16,316 bases of DNA from an uncultured Eubacteriales bacterium (GCA_934454005.1 CAKSGI010000024.1:1-16316); one strand, 5' to 3'; positions 7,030 through 14,352 are shown, counted from the stretch's first letter. The notes: a model not told the origin generated them from the letters alone. Translations and numbers: made by a program.

Positions 7030-7512
7030 TTATTTATGATATTTTCCAGAATTTAATATTTGAAATGATCTGTAAATTTGTTCCAATAAAATCATTCTCG
7101 TCATTTGATGCGTAAATGTCATTTTAGAAAGAGACATCTTAAAATTTGACATATTTTTGACTTCATCAGAAAGTCCAAATGAACCACCTATAATAAATGT
7201 AATATCGCTTTTCCCATAAATAGACAACTCATTTATTTTTTTAGACAAAGACTCTGAAGAAATCATATTTCCTTCGATACAAAGTGACACCACAAATGAT
7301 TCTGAAGAAATTTTAGATATTATCCTTTTTCCCTCTGCTTTAATTGCAGTAGTTATTTCAGAGTCAGACGGATTATTAGGAACTTTATATTCATCTACTT
7401 GTACGATAGATAATTTACAATACGATGACAATCTTTTAATATATTCTAAACAACCATCTTTCAAATATTTTTCCTTTAAATTTCCAACGCAAATAATATG
7501 TATCTTAAACAT
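7030..7512 (-). CDS. rlmH: 23S rRNA (pseudouridine-1915-N3)-methyltransferase
   Basis: RlmH (older names YbeA, OrfX) is a small SPOUT-class enzyme that uses S-adenosylmethionine to methylate pseudouridine 1915 in helix 69 of 23S rRNA in the assembled 70S ribosome. The 160-residue length is normal. The SPOUT knot motifs are present: FIIGGSFGLSDEV (107-118), SLSKMTFTHQMTRMILLEQI (127-146) and the conserved C terminus GKYHK. It starts 3 bases after the MBL gene stop without a clear Shine-Dalgarno, suggesting coupled translation with that gene. Its 3' end (TATCATAAATAA, 7030-7041) resembles the sequence at the end of staphylococcal rlmH used as attB by SCC elements; the phage module begins just beyond it. 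Confidence 0.95.
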   Translation of the reverse strand: MFKIHIICVGNLKEKYLKDGCLEYIKRLSSYCKLSIVQVDEYKVPNNPSDSEITTAIKAEGKRIISKISSESFVVSLCIEGNMISSESLSKKINELSIYGKSDITFIIGGSFGLSDEVKNMSNFKMSLSKMTFTHQMTRMILLEQIYRSFQILNSGKYHK

Positions 7513-7515
7513 AAC

Positions 7516-8310
7516 TTAAAAAACCACAGACTTTCCGTTAACGTTTTCTTTAGGTGCAACCGAAAGTTCAAAATCTATTCCTTCTATAAGCCCCTCTGTC
7601 ATGAAAGAACTCAATGCTGTTTGATACGCAAGTTCCGGAACATTATTTTCTCCGCTTAAATGCCCAAGCATAAACCTAGTAGTCCCTTTTTTAGCAAATA
7701 CGGGCAACTCTTTTGCGCATGCCTCGTTTGATAAATGACCTATATCGGATAATATTCTTCTTTTTAAGTAATAAGGATATGGACCATTTTTAAGCATATT
7801 AACATCATGGTTAGATTCTATGAATAAAAAGTCACACCCAACAACAGCATCTCTTACTTTTTCAGATATAAATCCAATATCTGTTGCTATAGTAGTTTTT
7901 CGTCCATCCCCAGTAACAATAGTATACCCCACACTATCTTTACTATCATGCGACGTCTCAAACGATTTCACAAAAATATCTGATATGTAAATCCCCTCAT
8001 CTGGAATAATCCTTGAACGAAATTTCTCGGATAATAATCCTTTTGACTTCAACGCCTCTAAAGTCCCTTTAGACGCATAAACATCTATACCATATCTAGA
8101 TGCAAAGACTTTAAGGCCTTGTATATGATCTGAATGCTCATGTGTTATAAAAATAGCTTTAATTGTGTTTAGATCTATTTCGCTTCTTTTTATTGCTTTT
8201 TCTATTTGTTTAGCACTGCGCCCAATATCTATAAGCACTCCATTTCCACCAGATCCCACATATATACTATTACCGCTACTACCACTAAACAATGGACATA
8301 ATCTTGCCAA
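7516..8310 (-). CDS. MBL-fold metallo-hydrolase, YycJ/WalJ-like
   Basis: A single-domain metallo-beta-lactamase-fold protein of 264 residues with the binuclear metal motif HEHSDH at 57-62, the N-terminal LCPLFSGSSGNSIYVG typical of YycJ/WalJ, a metal-bridging Asp in TTIATDIG, and histidines in FIESNHD, DIGHLS and MLGHLSGEN. In Bacillus the homologue is a cytoplasmic 5'-3' exonuclease linked to DNA repair and replication; the same role is plausible here but not shown. The start is TTG at 8310, with AAGGGGAG six bases upstream; no ATG fits. It is followed 3 bases later by rlmH, forming a two-gene unit, a pairing common in Clostridia. Confidence 0.87.
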   Translation of the reverse strand: MARLCPLFSGSSGNSIYVGSGGNGVLIDIGRSAKQIEKAIKRSEIDLNTIKAIFITHEHSDHIQGLKVFASRYGIDVYASKGTLEALKSKGLLSEKFRSRIIPDEGIYISDIFVKSFETSHDSKDSVGYTIVTGDGRKTTIATDIGFISEKVRDAVVGCDFLFIESNHDVNMLKNGPYPYYLKRRILSDIGHLSNEACAKELPVFAKKGTTRFMLGHLSGENNVPELAYQTALSSFMTEGLIEGIDFELSVAPKENVNGKSVVF

Positions 8311-8726
8311 CTAACTCTCCCCTTGCAAAATGAACACATCAAAAGTATGCTCAAATATATAATTTTTTATAAGTATATTTATTTTATATATTTAAATTTC
8401 ATTTAAAAAATCCGCTATAAAGTTCAAATTTATAAATAGTTGAAAAGCACTCAACATCAATTTCAAATTTTTTTCCTATCACCTGTATGCCTTATCTATC
8501 CTATAATACTTGTTTTAAATACACGTGCAATTTCTTTATCTACAATATCTTTTGCATCAAAAATAAATCTTCAACAAAATATGTAATAAAAATAGCTAAG
8601 CCTTATAAATGATTTTATATATAAAAACACATTACAACTTGCATTCAAATAGATTGACAATGGATGACACCCCTACGGTCACCCATTGCCAGAAAGTGAT
8701 CTTTTTCAATATTAATAAAATCAAAA
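8311..8726. other. 416-bp intergenic region between murA and the MBL gene
   Basis: Very AT-rich, with stops in all frames and no credible ORF. Its right end holds the strand-specific hairpin at 8657-8690. The left part must contain the promoter of the MBL-rlmH unit unless the murA transcript reads through. Several TATA-like hexamers occur around 8340-8400, but none has a convincing -35 partner. No recognised riboswitch or structured RNA was found. Confidence 0.5.
8657..8690 (-). terminator. RNA hairpin downstream of murA, probable 3' end structure
   Basis: On the minus strand GGCAATGGGTGAC pairs with GTCATCCATTGTC across a 9-base G-rich loop. The stem has 13 pairs, of which two are G:U; on the plus strand the same two positions would be A/C mismatches. 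The full pairing therefore exists only in RNA made from the murA strand. It lies about 40 bases after the murA stop. The following bases (AATCTATTTGAA) form only a weak U-run, so it may be an inefficient terminator or a 3'-stabilising structure. Confidence 0.55.
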
Positions 8727-10013
8727 TTATAAAGCTTTTGCTATTATATCCTCTTGAGTATAAACACGTTTAATATCAGCACCCAAAGCACTCAATTTCC
8801 CAACAATATCTTCATACCCACGATCAATATATTTTACATCTTCAATAGAAGTTTCGCCTCTAGCTGCAAGCCCTGCTATTATCATAGCTGCTCCCGCTCT
8901 TAAATCTGTCGCCTTTACCGGCGCCCCCGTAAGTTCTTTAACACCTTCTACTACAGCCCTGTTTCCATCTACTGTGATTTCCGCCCCGAATCTACTTAAT
9001 TCATCAACATATCTAAATCTGTTGTCCCATACATCTTCACTTATAATACTTGTTCCTTCTGCCATTGCAAGTAAAGTTGTAACCTGCGGCTGCATATCAG
9101 TTGGAAACCCTGGATGTGGCATAGTCTTTATATTACATTTATTAAGTTTTCCTGTTCTTTTAACATGTATAGCCTCATCATATTCTGTTATCTCAACGCC
9201 CATTTCCTCAAGTTTAGCGGTTATAGATTCTAAGTGCTTGGGAATAACATTTTTTACAATGATATCCCCTCCTGTAACCGCAGCTGCAACCATATATGTT
9301 CCAGCTTCTATTTGATCAGGTATAATAGAGTATGTTGTCCCAGATAAATGTTCCACACCCCTTATTTTTATTACATCTGTTCCAGCACCTCTTACATCAG
9401 CGCCCATCGAGTTTAAGAAATTTGCTAAATCTACTATATGTGGTTCTTTTGCAGCATTTTCAATAACAGTTAATCCCTTAGCCTTAACTGCTGCAAGCAT
9501 AATATTTATAGTTGCTCCAACAGAAACAACGTCTAAGTATATATTAGCTCCTTTTAATTCCTTAGCCTCTGCATAAACCATACCTCCTTCAACACGATAG
9601 GTTGCACCAAGTGCAATAAATCCTTTTAAGTGTTGATCAATAGGTCTAACTCCAAAATCGCATCCGCCCGGCAGAGAAACCACTGCTGAAGAAAATTTCC
9701 CTAAAAGCGAACCCATAAGATAACAAGACGCTCTCATATTTCTTACTAAATCATAAGAAGCCACCGGAGAAACAATATGTCTAGGGTCAATTTCTAGAGT
9801 AGTTTTGTTAATCATCTTTATTTTTGCTCCCATTTCACTAAGTATCTTAGAAATAAGAGAAACATCATCTATATTAGGTATATTTTCAATTCTACAAATA
9901 TCATCAGAAAGAACCGTTGCAGGTATTATAGCAACTGCTGCGTTTTTAGCGCCACTAATTTCGACTTCACCATGTAACTTTGTTCCGCCATTTATTATAA
10001 ATTTGTCCAACAT
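8727..10013 (-). CDS. murA: UDP-N-acetylglucosamine 1-carboxyvinyltransferase
   Basis: MurA transfers enolpyruvate from PEP to UDP-GlcNAc, the first committed step of peptidoglycan synthesis, in the cytoplasm. The protein is full length (428 residues from the preferred start) with the two-domain EPSP-synthase-like fold. Diagnostic parts are the substrate-binding SGAKNAA near the N terminus, the catalytic loop SLPGGCDFGVRPIDQH, whose Cys118 is the residue attacked by fosfomycin, and DNRFRYVDEL toward the C terminus. Cys rather than Asp at that position predicts a fosfomycin-sensitive enzyme. The frame can start at ATG 10025, but ATG 10013 has GGGGTG just upstream and gives the family-typical N terminus MLDKFIINGG. 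A good promoter is at 10106-10133. Whether this is the MurA1 or MurA2/MurZ paralogue cannot be decided here. Confidence 0.95.
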   Translation of the reverse strand: MLDKFIINGGTKLHGEVEISGAKNAAVAIIPATVLSDDICRIENIPNIDDVSLISKILSEMGAKIKMINKTTLEIDPRHIVSPVASYDLVRNMRASCYLMGSLLGKFSSAVVSLPGGCDFGVRPIDQHLKGFIALGATYRVEGGMVYAEAKELKGANIYLDVVSVGATINIMLAAVKAKGLTVIENAAKEPHIVDLANFLNSMGADVRGAGTDVIKIRGVEHLSGTTYSIIPDQIEAGTYMVAAAVTGGDIIVKNVIPKHLESITAKLEEMGVEITEYDEAIHVKRTGKLNKCNIKTMPHPGFPTDMQPQVTTLLAMAEGTSIISEDVWDNRFRYVDELSRFGAEITVDGNRAVVEGVKELTGAPVKATDLRAGAAMIIAGLAARGETSIEDVKYIDRGYEDIVGKLSALGADIKRVYTQEDIIAKAL

Positions 10014-10025
10014 GGTACACCCCAT

Positions 10026-10375
10026 TTTCTCGTATTAAGAAACCAATAAAATCTATATTATTAATTATATTTTATACTGTGATTAATTTAATATTAGCCA
10101 ATAATATTATACCATTTTATAAAAAACTTTCAACCTATAATTCACGCTCAAAACCTATAAACCATATAAACAATTTAATAAATTAACATTTATATGTATT
10201 CTATAATAAAATAATAGTAATAGCACTATATATAGAACTTTAATTATCTTTTTGCTTTACTATATATTTTGCTTTTTATAAAGAAAAATTCAAAGCAAAT
10301 AATGAAATATATTTTTAAAAATTTTTTCTTTAATAATGTTATTATTTTTCAAATTTAATTTTTAGGAGCGGTTTT
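10026..10375. other. 350-bp divergent intergenic region between murA and the lysozyme gene
   Basis: Strongly AT-rich and without a credible ORF. It contains the murA promoter (10106-10133, minus strand). Nearer the lysozyme gene there are two direct copies of TTTGCTTT (10251-10258, 10268-10275) and one inverted copy AAAGCAAA (10292-10299), which could be an operator or hairpin in the lysozyme leader. No clear lysozyme promoter was found; the best is TTGCTT with a TATAAA-like -10 at poor spacing. A Shine-Dalgarno AGGAG precedes the lysozyme ATG. Confidence 0.5.
10106..10133 (-). promoter_or_regulatory. murA promoter (extended -10)
   Basis: On the minus strand TTGAAA (10128-10133) is followed after 16 bases by TATAAT (10106-10111), preceded by TGG, an extended -10 (TGnTATAAT). 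Spacing and sequence suit the vegetative sigma factor. The implied leader before the murA start at 10013 is about 85 bases. Confidence 0.7.
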
Positions 10376-11506
10376 ATGAGCAGAAAAGGAATTGATGTTA
10401 GTGTTTATCAAGGTAATATAAACTGGAACGCTGTTAAAAATTCTGGAATAGACTTTGCAATTATAAGATCCGGATACGGAAAAGATCCTGGACAACAAGA
10501 TAGATATTTTTTACAAAATATTATTAACGCTAAAAAAGCAGGAATATATGTTGGTGTGTACCATTACAGTTACGCCTCATCGCCTAGTGAAGCTATACAA
10601 GAAGCAGAGTATTGTTTATCAATTACAAAATCTTCCGGAATAAAACTGGATTTGCCTATATACTATGATATTGAGGACAGTTCAATAATTAACAACCAAA
10701 ATGTAAATTCAAGAACACAAATGTGTATTAGCTTTTGCACTAGAATAGAAAACGCTGGGTATTGGGCTGGAGTATATTCTAATTTAAATTGGTTTAGAAA
10801 TTATCTAAATGAATCTGAACTCAAGTCACGTTACTCCATATGGTTGGCTCAATATAACTCTATAAATGATATGAACTGCGACATATGGCAATATACCAGT
10901 TCTGGAAGCATTAATGGAATAAATGGTGACGTAGATCTTAACACAATGTATCGTGATCTAATAGCAGAAATTCCTGGCTCATCTGGAGATAGTCAGGATA
11001 ATACGTCTTCTAATATCACTTATTATACTGTACAGTCTGGAGATTCTTTAAGCGAAATTGCAGAAAGTTATGGTATAAGTTACTCTAAGATAGCAGAACT
11101 CAATAATATAGAAAACCCAGATTTAATATACCCTGGTCAGGTACTAATTATTCCATTATCAGGAAATTCTTCACCATCTACAAAACCTTCTCAATCCACA
11201 ACAAGTTACACTGTTAAATCTGGTGACACACTAAGTGAAATAGCAGAATCCTTTGGAGTAAGCTATTCTGAAATTGCGGCATTAAATAATATTGAAAATC
11301 CAGATTTAATATATGCAGGGCAAGTACTAATTATTCCATCATCTTCCAATTCAGTTATTAATTATACTGTAGAGTCTGGCGATACACTTTGGGACATTGC
11401 AGAAAAGTATCTCGGAGATGGCTCTAGATACAAAGAAATACAATCTTTAAATAATTTAACAAGTGATATAATTTATCCTGGACAAATTTTAAAAATTAAT
11501 AAATAA
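10376..11506 (+). CDS. GH25 lysozyme with three C-terminal LysM domains
   Basis: A peptidoglycan hydrolase of 376 residues. Residues 1-195 form a glycoside hydrolase family 25 (Chalaropsis-type N-acetylmuramidase) domain: GIDVSVYQGNINW at 5-17, AIIRSGYG, GVYHYSYA and the catalytic LPIYYDIED with D98/E100. Then follow three LysM repeats that bind GlcNAc-containing glycan, at about 217-260, 278-321 and 330-374, joined by Ser/Thr/Pro/Asn-rich linkers. LysM1 and LysM2 are nearly identical (NNIENPDLIY, GQVLIIP), indicating recent duplication; LysM3 is more diverged. There is no signal peptide or membrane segment, as in phage endolysins that need a holin, but no holin is seen nearby. It stands alone, divergent from murA, with AGGAG before the ATG and a terminator after it. 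It could be a domesticated endolysin or a non-classically released autolysin. Confidence 0.9.
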   Translation: MSRKGIDVSVYQGNINWNAVKNSGIDFAIIRSGYGKDPGQQDRYFLQNIINAKKAGIYVGVYHYSYASSPSEAIQEAEYCLSITKSSGIKLDLPIYYDIEDSSIINNQNVNSRTQMCISFCTRIENAGYWAGVYSNLNWFRNYLNESELKSRYSIWLAQYNSINDMNCDIWQYTSSGSINGINGDVDLNTMYRDLIAEIPGSSGDSQDNTSSNITYYTVQSGDSLSEIAESYGISYSKIAELNNIENPDLIYPGQVLIIPLSGNSSPSTKPSQSTTSYTVKSGDTLSEIAESFGVSYSEIAALNNIENPDLIYAGQVLIIPSSSNSVINYTVESGDTLWDIAEKYLGDGSRYKEIQSLNNLTSDIIYPGQILKINK

Positions 11507-11556
11507 TACACTTATTGTTATCGTTTTTTATATCATTAATCATGCAATAATTATAA

Positions 11557-11599
11557 AAAAGGTTGTCGTTTGTGATTTTACCCACTTACGGCAACTTTT
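11557..11599 (+). terminator. Terminator-like hairpin after the lysozyme gene
   Basis: AAAAGGTTGTCG pairs with CGGCAACTTTT, with one bulged G and one G:U pair, enclosing a 20-base loop. The downstream side ends in TTTT. It lies about 50 bases after the stop codon. The A-run before and T-run after the stem fit an intrinsic terminator, possibly bidirectional; the long loop lowers certainty. Confidence 0.6.
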
Positions 11600-11826
11600 C
11601 CTATCATAAATTAAAAGTTAGCACAGTCTCAATTTAATTGTGTTCTTACTTTTTCTTGATCTGTTTGTAAGGACTCTCAATTTAAAAAATAACATTGCTA
11701 TTGCTAAAATCACAACATAAAGTTTACACTACATCCTCTTTAAGGTACTTTCTACTTAAATTCTGTTTTTTCATTTAAATATTAAATATCCTTTTTTGTT
11801 ACACTTTAGAAACTGACAATTATTTC

Positions 11827-11855
11827 TTTATATTTTGCGAATAATGATGTATAAT
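11827..11855 (+). promoter_or_regulatory. Candidate fba promoter
   Basis: A perfect TATAAT (11850-11855) has a weak -35, TTTATA (11827-11832), 17 bases upstream. It lies about 50 bases before the fba ATG. The -10 is convincing; the -35 matches at 4 of 6 positions. Confidence 0.5.
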
Positions 11856-11906
11856 AAATTTTAATAGATTTATATTTATTAAAAAATTATCAGGAGTGTG
11901 ATTTAG

Positions 11907-12842
11907 ATGCCTTTAGTAAACACAAAAGAAATGTTAAAAAAAGCCTATAACGGAGGTTATGCAATAGGCGCATTTAATGTTAACAATATGGAAATAGTAC
12001 AAGGTATAACAGAAGCATGCAAAGAGCTAAATTCACCTGTTATATTGCAAGTTTCTGCCGGAGCAAGAAAATATGCTAACCACACATACTTAAAAAAACT
12101 AGTAGAAGCAGCCGTAGAGGAAACCGGACTTCCCATCGTTCTGCATCTCGATCACGGCAACTCATATGAACTATGTAAAAGCTGCATAGACGGTGGATTC
12201 ACTTCTGTTATGATAGACGGATCTCACCTAGAATATGAAGAAAATATCGCGCTTGCAAAAAAAGTTGCGGATTATGCCCACGAAAGAAATGTAACTGTTG
12301 AAGCTGAACTCGGCAGACTTGCCGGAATAGAGGACGATGTAAAAGTTTCTTCTAAAGATGCATCTTATACAGACCCTGAACAGGTTCAGGATTTTGTAGA
12401 AAGAACCGGTGTCGATTCCCTTGCAATCGCTATAGGTACAAGTCATGGTGCATATAAATTCAAACCTGGTCAAAAGCCTCAACTTAGATTCGACATACTA
12501 AAAGAAGTTGAAAAACGTCTACCCGGCTTTCCAATTGTTTTACATGGTGCCTCTTCTGTTATGCCGGAATTTGTTAAAATGATCAATGAGAATGGTGGAC
12601 AAATGCCAGATGCTATCGGAATCCCCGAAGAAATGTTACGAGAAGCTGCAAAAATGGCAGTTTGTAAAATAAATGTAGATTCTGATCTTAGATTAGCAAT
12701 GACAGGTACTATCCGTAAATATCTATTTGAAAATCCAAGTCATTTTGACCCCCGTCAATACCTTGCTCCAGCACGTACAGCAATCAAAGGCCTTGTGGCA
12801 CATAAAATAAATAACGTCTTAGGAAGCGCTAATAAAATATAA
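11907..12842 (+). CDS. fba: Class II fructose-1,6-bisphosphate aldolase
   Basis: This enzyme reversibly splits fructose-1,6-bisphosphate into dihydroxyacetone phosphate and glyceraldehyde-3-phosphate in glycolysis and gluconeogenesis. The 311-residue protein carries the zinc-dependent class II signatures: HLDHGNS at 80-86, with catalytic Asp82 and zinc ligand His83; EAELGRLAGIED at 132-143; zinc ligand His180 in GTSHGAYKF; and His213 in VLHGASSV, followed by the C-terminal CKINVDSDLR phosphate-binding region. The loop after 218 (MINENGGQMPDAIGIPEE) is the longer form seen in many Firmicutes. AGGAG lies 10 bases before the ATG. It is monocistronic, with its own candidate promoter and a terminator at 12880-12922. 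All key residues are present. Confidence 0.96.
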   Translation: MPLVNTKEMLKKAYNGGYAIGAFNVNNMEIVQGITEACKELNSPVILQVSAGARKYANHTYLKKLVEAAVEETGLPIVLHLDHGNSYELCKSCIDGGFTSVMIDGSHLEYEENIALAKKVADYAHERNVTVEAELGRLAGIEDDVKVSSKDASYTDPEQVQDFVERTGVDSLAIAIGTSHGAYKFKPGQKPQLRFDILKEVEKRLPGFPIVLHGASSVMPEFVKMINENGGQMPDAIGIPEEMLREAAKMAVCKINVDSDLRLAMTGTIRKYLFENPSHFDPRQYLAPARTAIKGLVAHKINNVLGSANKI

Positions 12843-12879
12843 ATCTTTATTTTATTAGTCCCCCTTTTCTACTATAAAT

Positions 12880-12922
12880 ACAACCGACCATCACCTTAAT
12901 GGAGATGGTCAGTTGTTTTTTT
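12880..12922 (+). terminator. Terminator after fba, probably shared with the convergent thioesterase gene
   Basis: ACAACCGACCATC pairs with GATGGTCAGTTGT, one C/A mismatch in 13 positions, followed on the plus strand by a run of seven Ts. In minus-strand RNA the mismatch becomes a U:G pair, so the hairpin also forms for transcripts arriving from the thioesterase side, though the T-run there is weak. It lies between convergent genes, about 40 bases after the fba stop. Confidence 0.85.
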
Positions 12923-12994
12923 ATTGCAAATATATTACTGATTTAAATATTTATTATTTTATAATTTCGCATTTACCACTTTATAGATTCAAAG

Positions 12995-13390
12995 TTACTG
13001 CTGTGATCTTTCTTTTGCCTTTTTCATAAATCTTTCTTTATCTAAAACCACTCTAATATGATTTCCCTTTGCTATTAATCCTGCATTGTCGTAGGCCTCA
13101 ACATAAAACTCATATCGTCTGTTATCTATGTTAATCAATTCAGATACAAATTTTACTTTTGTACCCGCTAAAGTTGGCGCTATATGATTAATATTTATCA
13201 TTACTCCTACACTAGTAGATTGTATATCCAAATACTTAGACAACAATTCAGCTGACACCGATTCCATAACATTTACCACCATTGGTGTTGCAAATACATC
13301 TGTATCTCCGCTTCCAACATTGCTAGCTAACTGGCATTTCTCTACAACTATATATCTAATAAGTTTCTCACCTATTTTTATTTCTTTCAT
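12995..13390 (-). CDS. FlK-like hot-dog thioesterase
   Basis: A 131-residue single hot-dog domain protein of the fluoroacetyl-CoA-thioesterase (FlK) type. The FlK catalytic triad pattern appears as Thr35 (VFATPMVV), Glu43 (VMESVSAELL) and His69 (ININHIAPTLAGTKV), with the fold's later strands KVKFVSELINIDNRRYEFYVEAYD and LIAKGNHIRVVL. Members in Clostridia are common and have no proven substrate; hydrolysis of a small acyl-CoA is likely, and fluoroacetyl-CoA itself is not implied. AGGATGTGAT lies upstream of the ATG. It lies 33 bases after the DUF4097 lipoprotein gene on the same strand and may be co-transcribed from that promoter. Confidence 0.8.
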   Translation of the reverse strand: MKEIKIGEKLIRYIVVEKCQLASNVGSGDTDVFATPMVVNVMESVSAELLSKYLDIQSTSVGVMININHIAPTLAGTKVKFVSELINIDNRRYEFYVEAYDNAGLIAKGNHIRVVLDKERFMKKAKERSQQ

Positions 13391-13423
13391 ATTTTAAAAT
13401 CACATCCTATGAATATTATTTTA

Positions 13424-14305
13424 TCACTTAACCTTCAAATTACCTTTACCTATATAAGTAATGATTTTGCATTCGCCTGAACCAAAAATCTTTTTTTCTC
13501 TATTTACAACATATTCTTTTTCCGTTTTAAACTCTCCAGCTCCAATCCTCGTTAATACTTCCGCTCCTAAGTTGTCAAGCAAAGTAATTTCTACATCTCC
13601 ATTAAAAGTATTTAAATCCAACAGATTGCATTTAGCAACCCCTAAAGAGGTTCTTCCATTACCAACAGTAGCATTCATTTTATCTGATTCTAATGTATTT
13701 ACATTTAAAGATCCATTACTAATATTAAAAGCTATCTCATCTGACATTAATGTATTTATATTTAAGGATCCATTACTAATATTAAAATCCATCTTATCTG
13801 ATTCTAATGTATTTACATTTAAAGATCCATTAGCAATCTTAATATCTAAGTTAGATAACGATAAATCATCAGCACTAACGTCGGAATTAAGAGTATTTAT
13901 GTCTAAATTAATTTTTTCTGGAATTTCAACTAAAATATTTTTTTGCTTTTCATCTATTTTTCCTACATATCGTGACTTACAGTAATTTATCTTTATAGTT
14001 GATCCATCAATAAAATAATGCAATTGTTGTGATTCTTCAAGTTTATCATTGTTCTCAGATACACTCAAATTTTCTTTATCAGATCGCAAAATATTTATTT
14101 TCCCGCTATGCCAATTCAGCTCAATATTATCGATTTCATTAGCAGTATACTCAAAGTTACCAGATTTATAACTTTGCTCATTTTCGTAAAAACCATAATC
14201 TATATCTGATTTCACAGCATTACACCCAGCAAATGTTGCCATTATAGCTAATATAATAAATATAGCACAGATGTATTTTTTTATTCTACTAATCATACCG
14301 TTCAT
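13424..14305 (-). CDS. DUF4097-type lipoprotein with a triplicated beta repeat
   Basis: A putative surface lipoprotein of 293 residues. The N terminus has a basic stretch (RIKKY), a hydrophobic segment (ICAIFIILAIMATF) and a lipobox-like FAGC, so export and lipidation at Cys28 are expected. The rest alternates short strands and polar turns (LDINTLNSDVSADDL, NGSLNVNTLESDKM), the pattern of DUF4097/GIN-type adhesin-like beta-helix proteins, whose biochemical role is unknown. Residues 159-215 are three 19-residue repeats. The frame opens at ATG 14320, but GGAGG at 14314-14318 lies inside it and is 8 bases before ATG 14305, which I take as the start; this also gives a cleaner signal peptide. Its promoter overlaps that of tex. 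Confidence 0.75.
   Translation of the reverse strand: MNGMISRIKKYICAIFIILAIMATFAGCNAVKSDIDYGFYENEQSYKSGNFEYTANEIDNIELNWHSGKINILRSDKENLSVSENNDKLEESQQLHYFIDGSTIKINYCKSRYVGKIDEKQKNILVEIPEKINLDINTLNSDVSADDLSLSNLDIKIANGSLNVNTLESDKMDFNISNGSLNINTLMSDEIAFNISNGSLNVNTLESDKMNATVGNGRTSLGVAKCNLLDLNTFNGDVEITLLDNLGAEVLTRIGAGEFKTEKEYVVNREKKIFGSGECKIITYIGKGNLKVK
13661..13831 (-). repeat. Three tandem 57-bp repeats inside the lipoprotein gene
   Basis: Units at 13831-13775, 13774-13718 and 13717-13661 each encode 19 residues of the form NGSLN(V/I)NTL(E/M)SD followed by a variable end and FNIS or ATVG. The three share long identical DNA stretches, including third-codon positions, and the frame is preserved. A diverged fourth unit precedes them (IANGSLN boundary, with NTLNSD upstream). 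Confidence 0.9.
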
Positions 14306-14323
14306 AAAATATACCTCCATAAT

Positions 14324-14352
14324 TTGATAATACTTAAATTATATGCTACAAT
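14324..14352 (+). promoter_or_regulatory. Candidate tex promoter
   Basis: On the plus strand TTGATA (14324-14329), 17 bases, then TACAAT (14347-14352) preceded by TGC, an extended -10. It overlaps the lipoprotein promoter by two bases at the -10 elements. The implied tex leader is about 115 bases. Confidence 0.6.

Larger units (their letters stand above)
11507..11906. other. 400-bp intergenic region between the lysozyme gene and fba
   Basis: Contains the lysozyme terminator-like hairpin (11557-11599) and, at its right end, the probable fba promoter (11827-11855) and ribosome binding site (AGGAG at 11892-11896). The middle (11600-11820) is AT-rich, with two copies of CTCAATTTA about 60 bases apart and no ORF worth naming. 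Confidence 0.5.

Noticed and set aside
8311..8726. Possible riboswitch or small gene in the long gap.
   Set aside because: No recognised structured motif, and all frames close quickly; only the hairpin near murA can be supported.
8974..10038. Two plus-strand open frames opposite murA.
   Set aside because: They lie wholly or almost wholly antisense to a well-conserved enzyme gene and have no family resemblance or Shine-Dalgarno.
11602..11611. TATCATAAAT, identical to ten bases of the rlmH 3' end, as a possible att repeat.
   Set aside because: The match does not extend beyond ten AT-rich bases, lies in inverted orientation on the far side of core genes, and is not at a phage boundary; chance is an adequate explanation.
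13661..13831. Tandem 57-bp repeats as a possible CRISPR or regulatory repeat array.
   Set aside because: The units are contiguous without spacers, keep the reading frame and encode a regular protein repeat.
13461..13985. Long plus-strand open frame opposite the lipoprotein gene.
   Set aside because: It is the antisense shadow of a repetitive gene with biased codons, repeats the same 19-residue period, and has no ribosome binding site.
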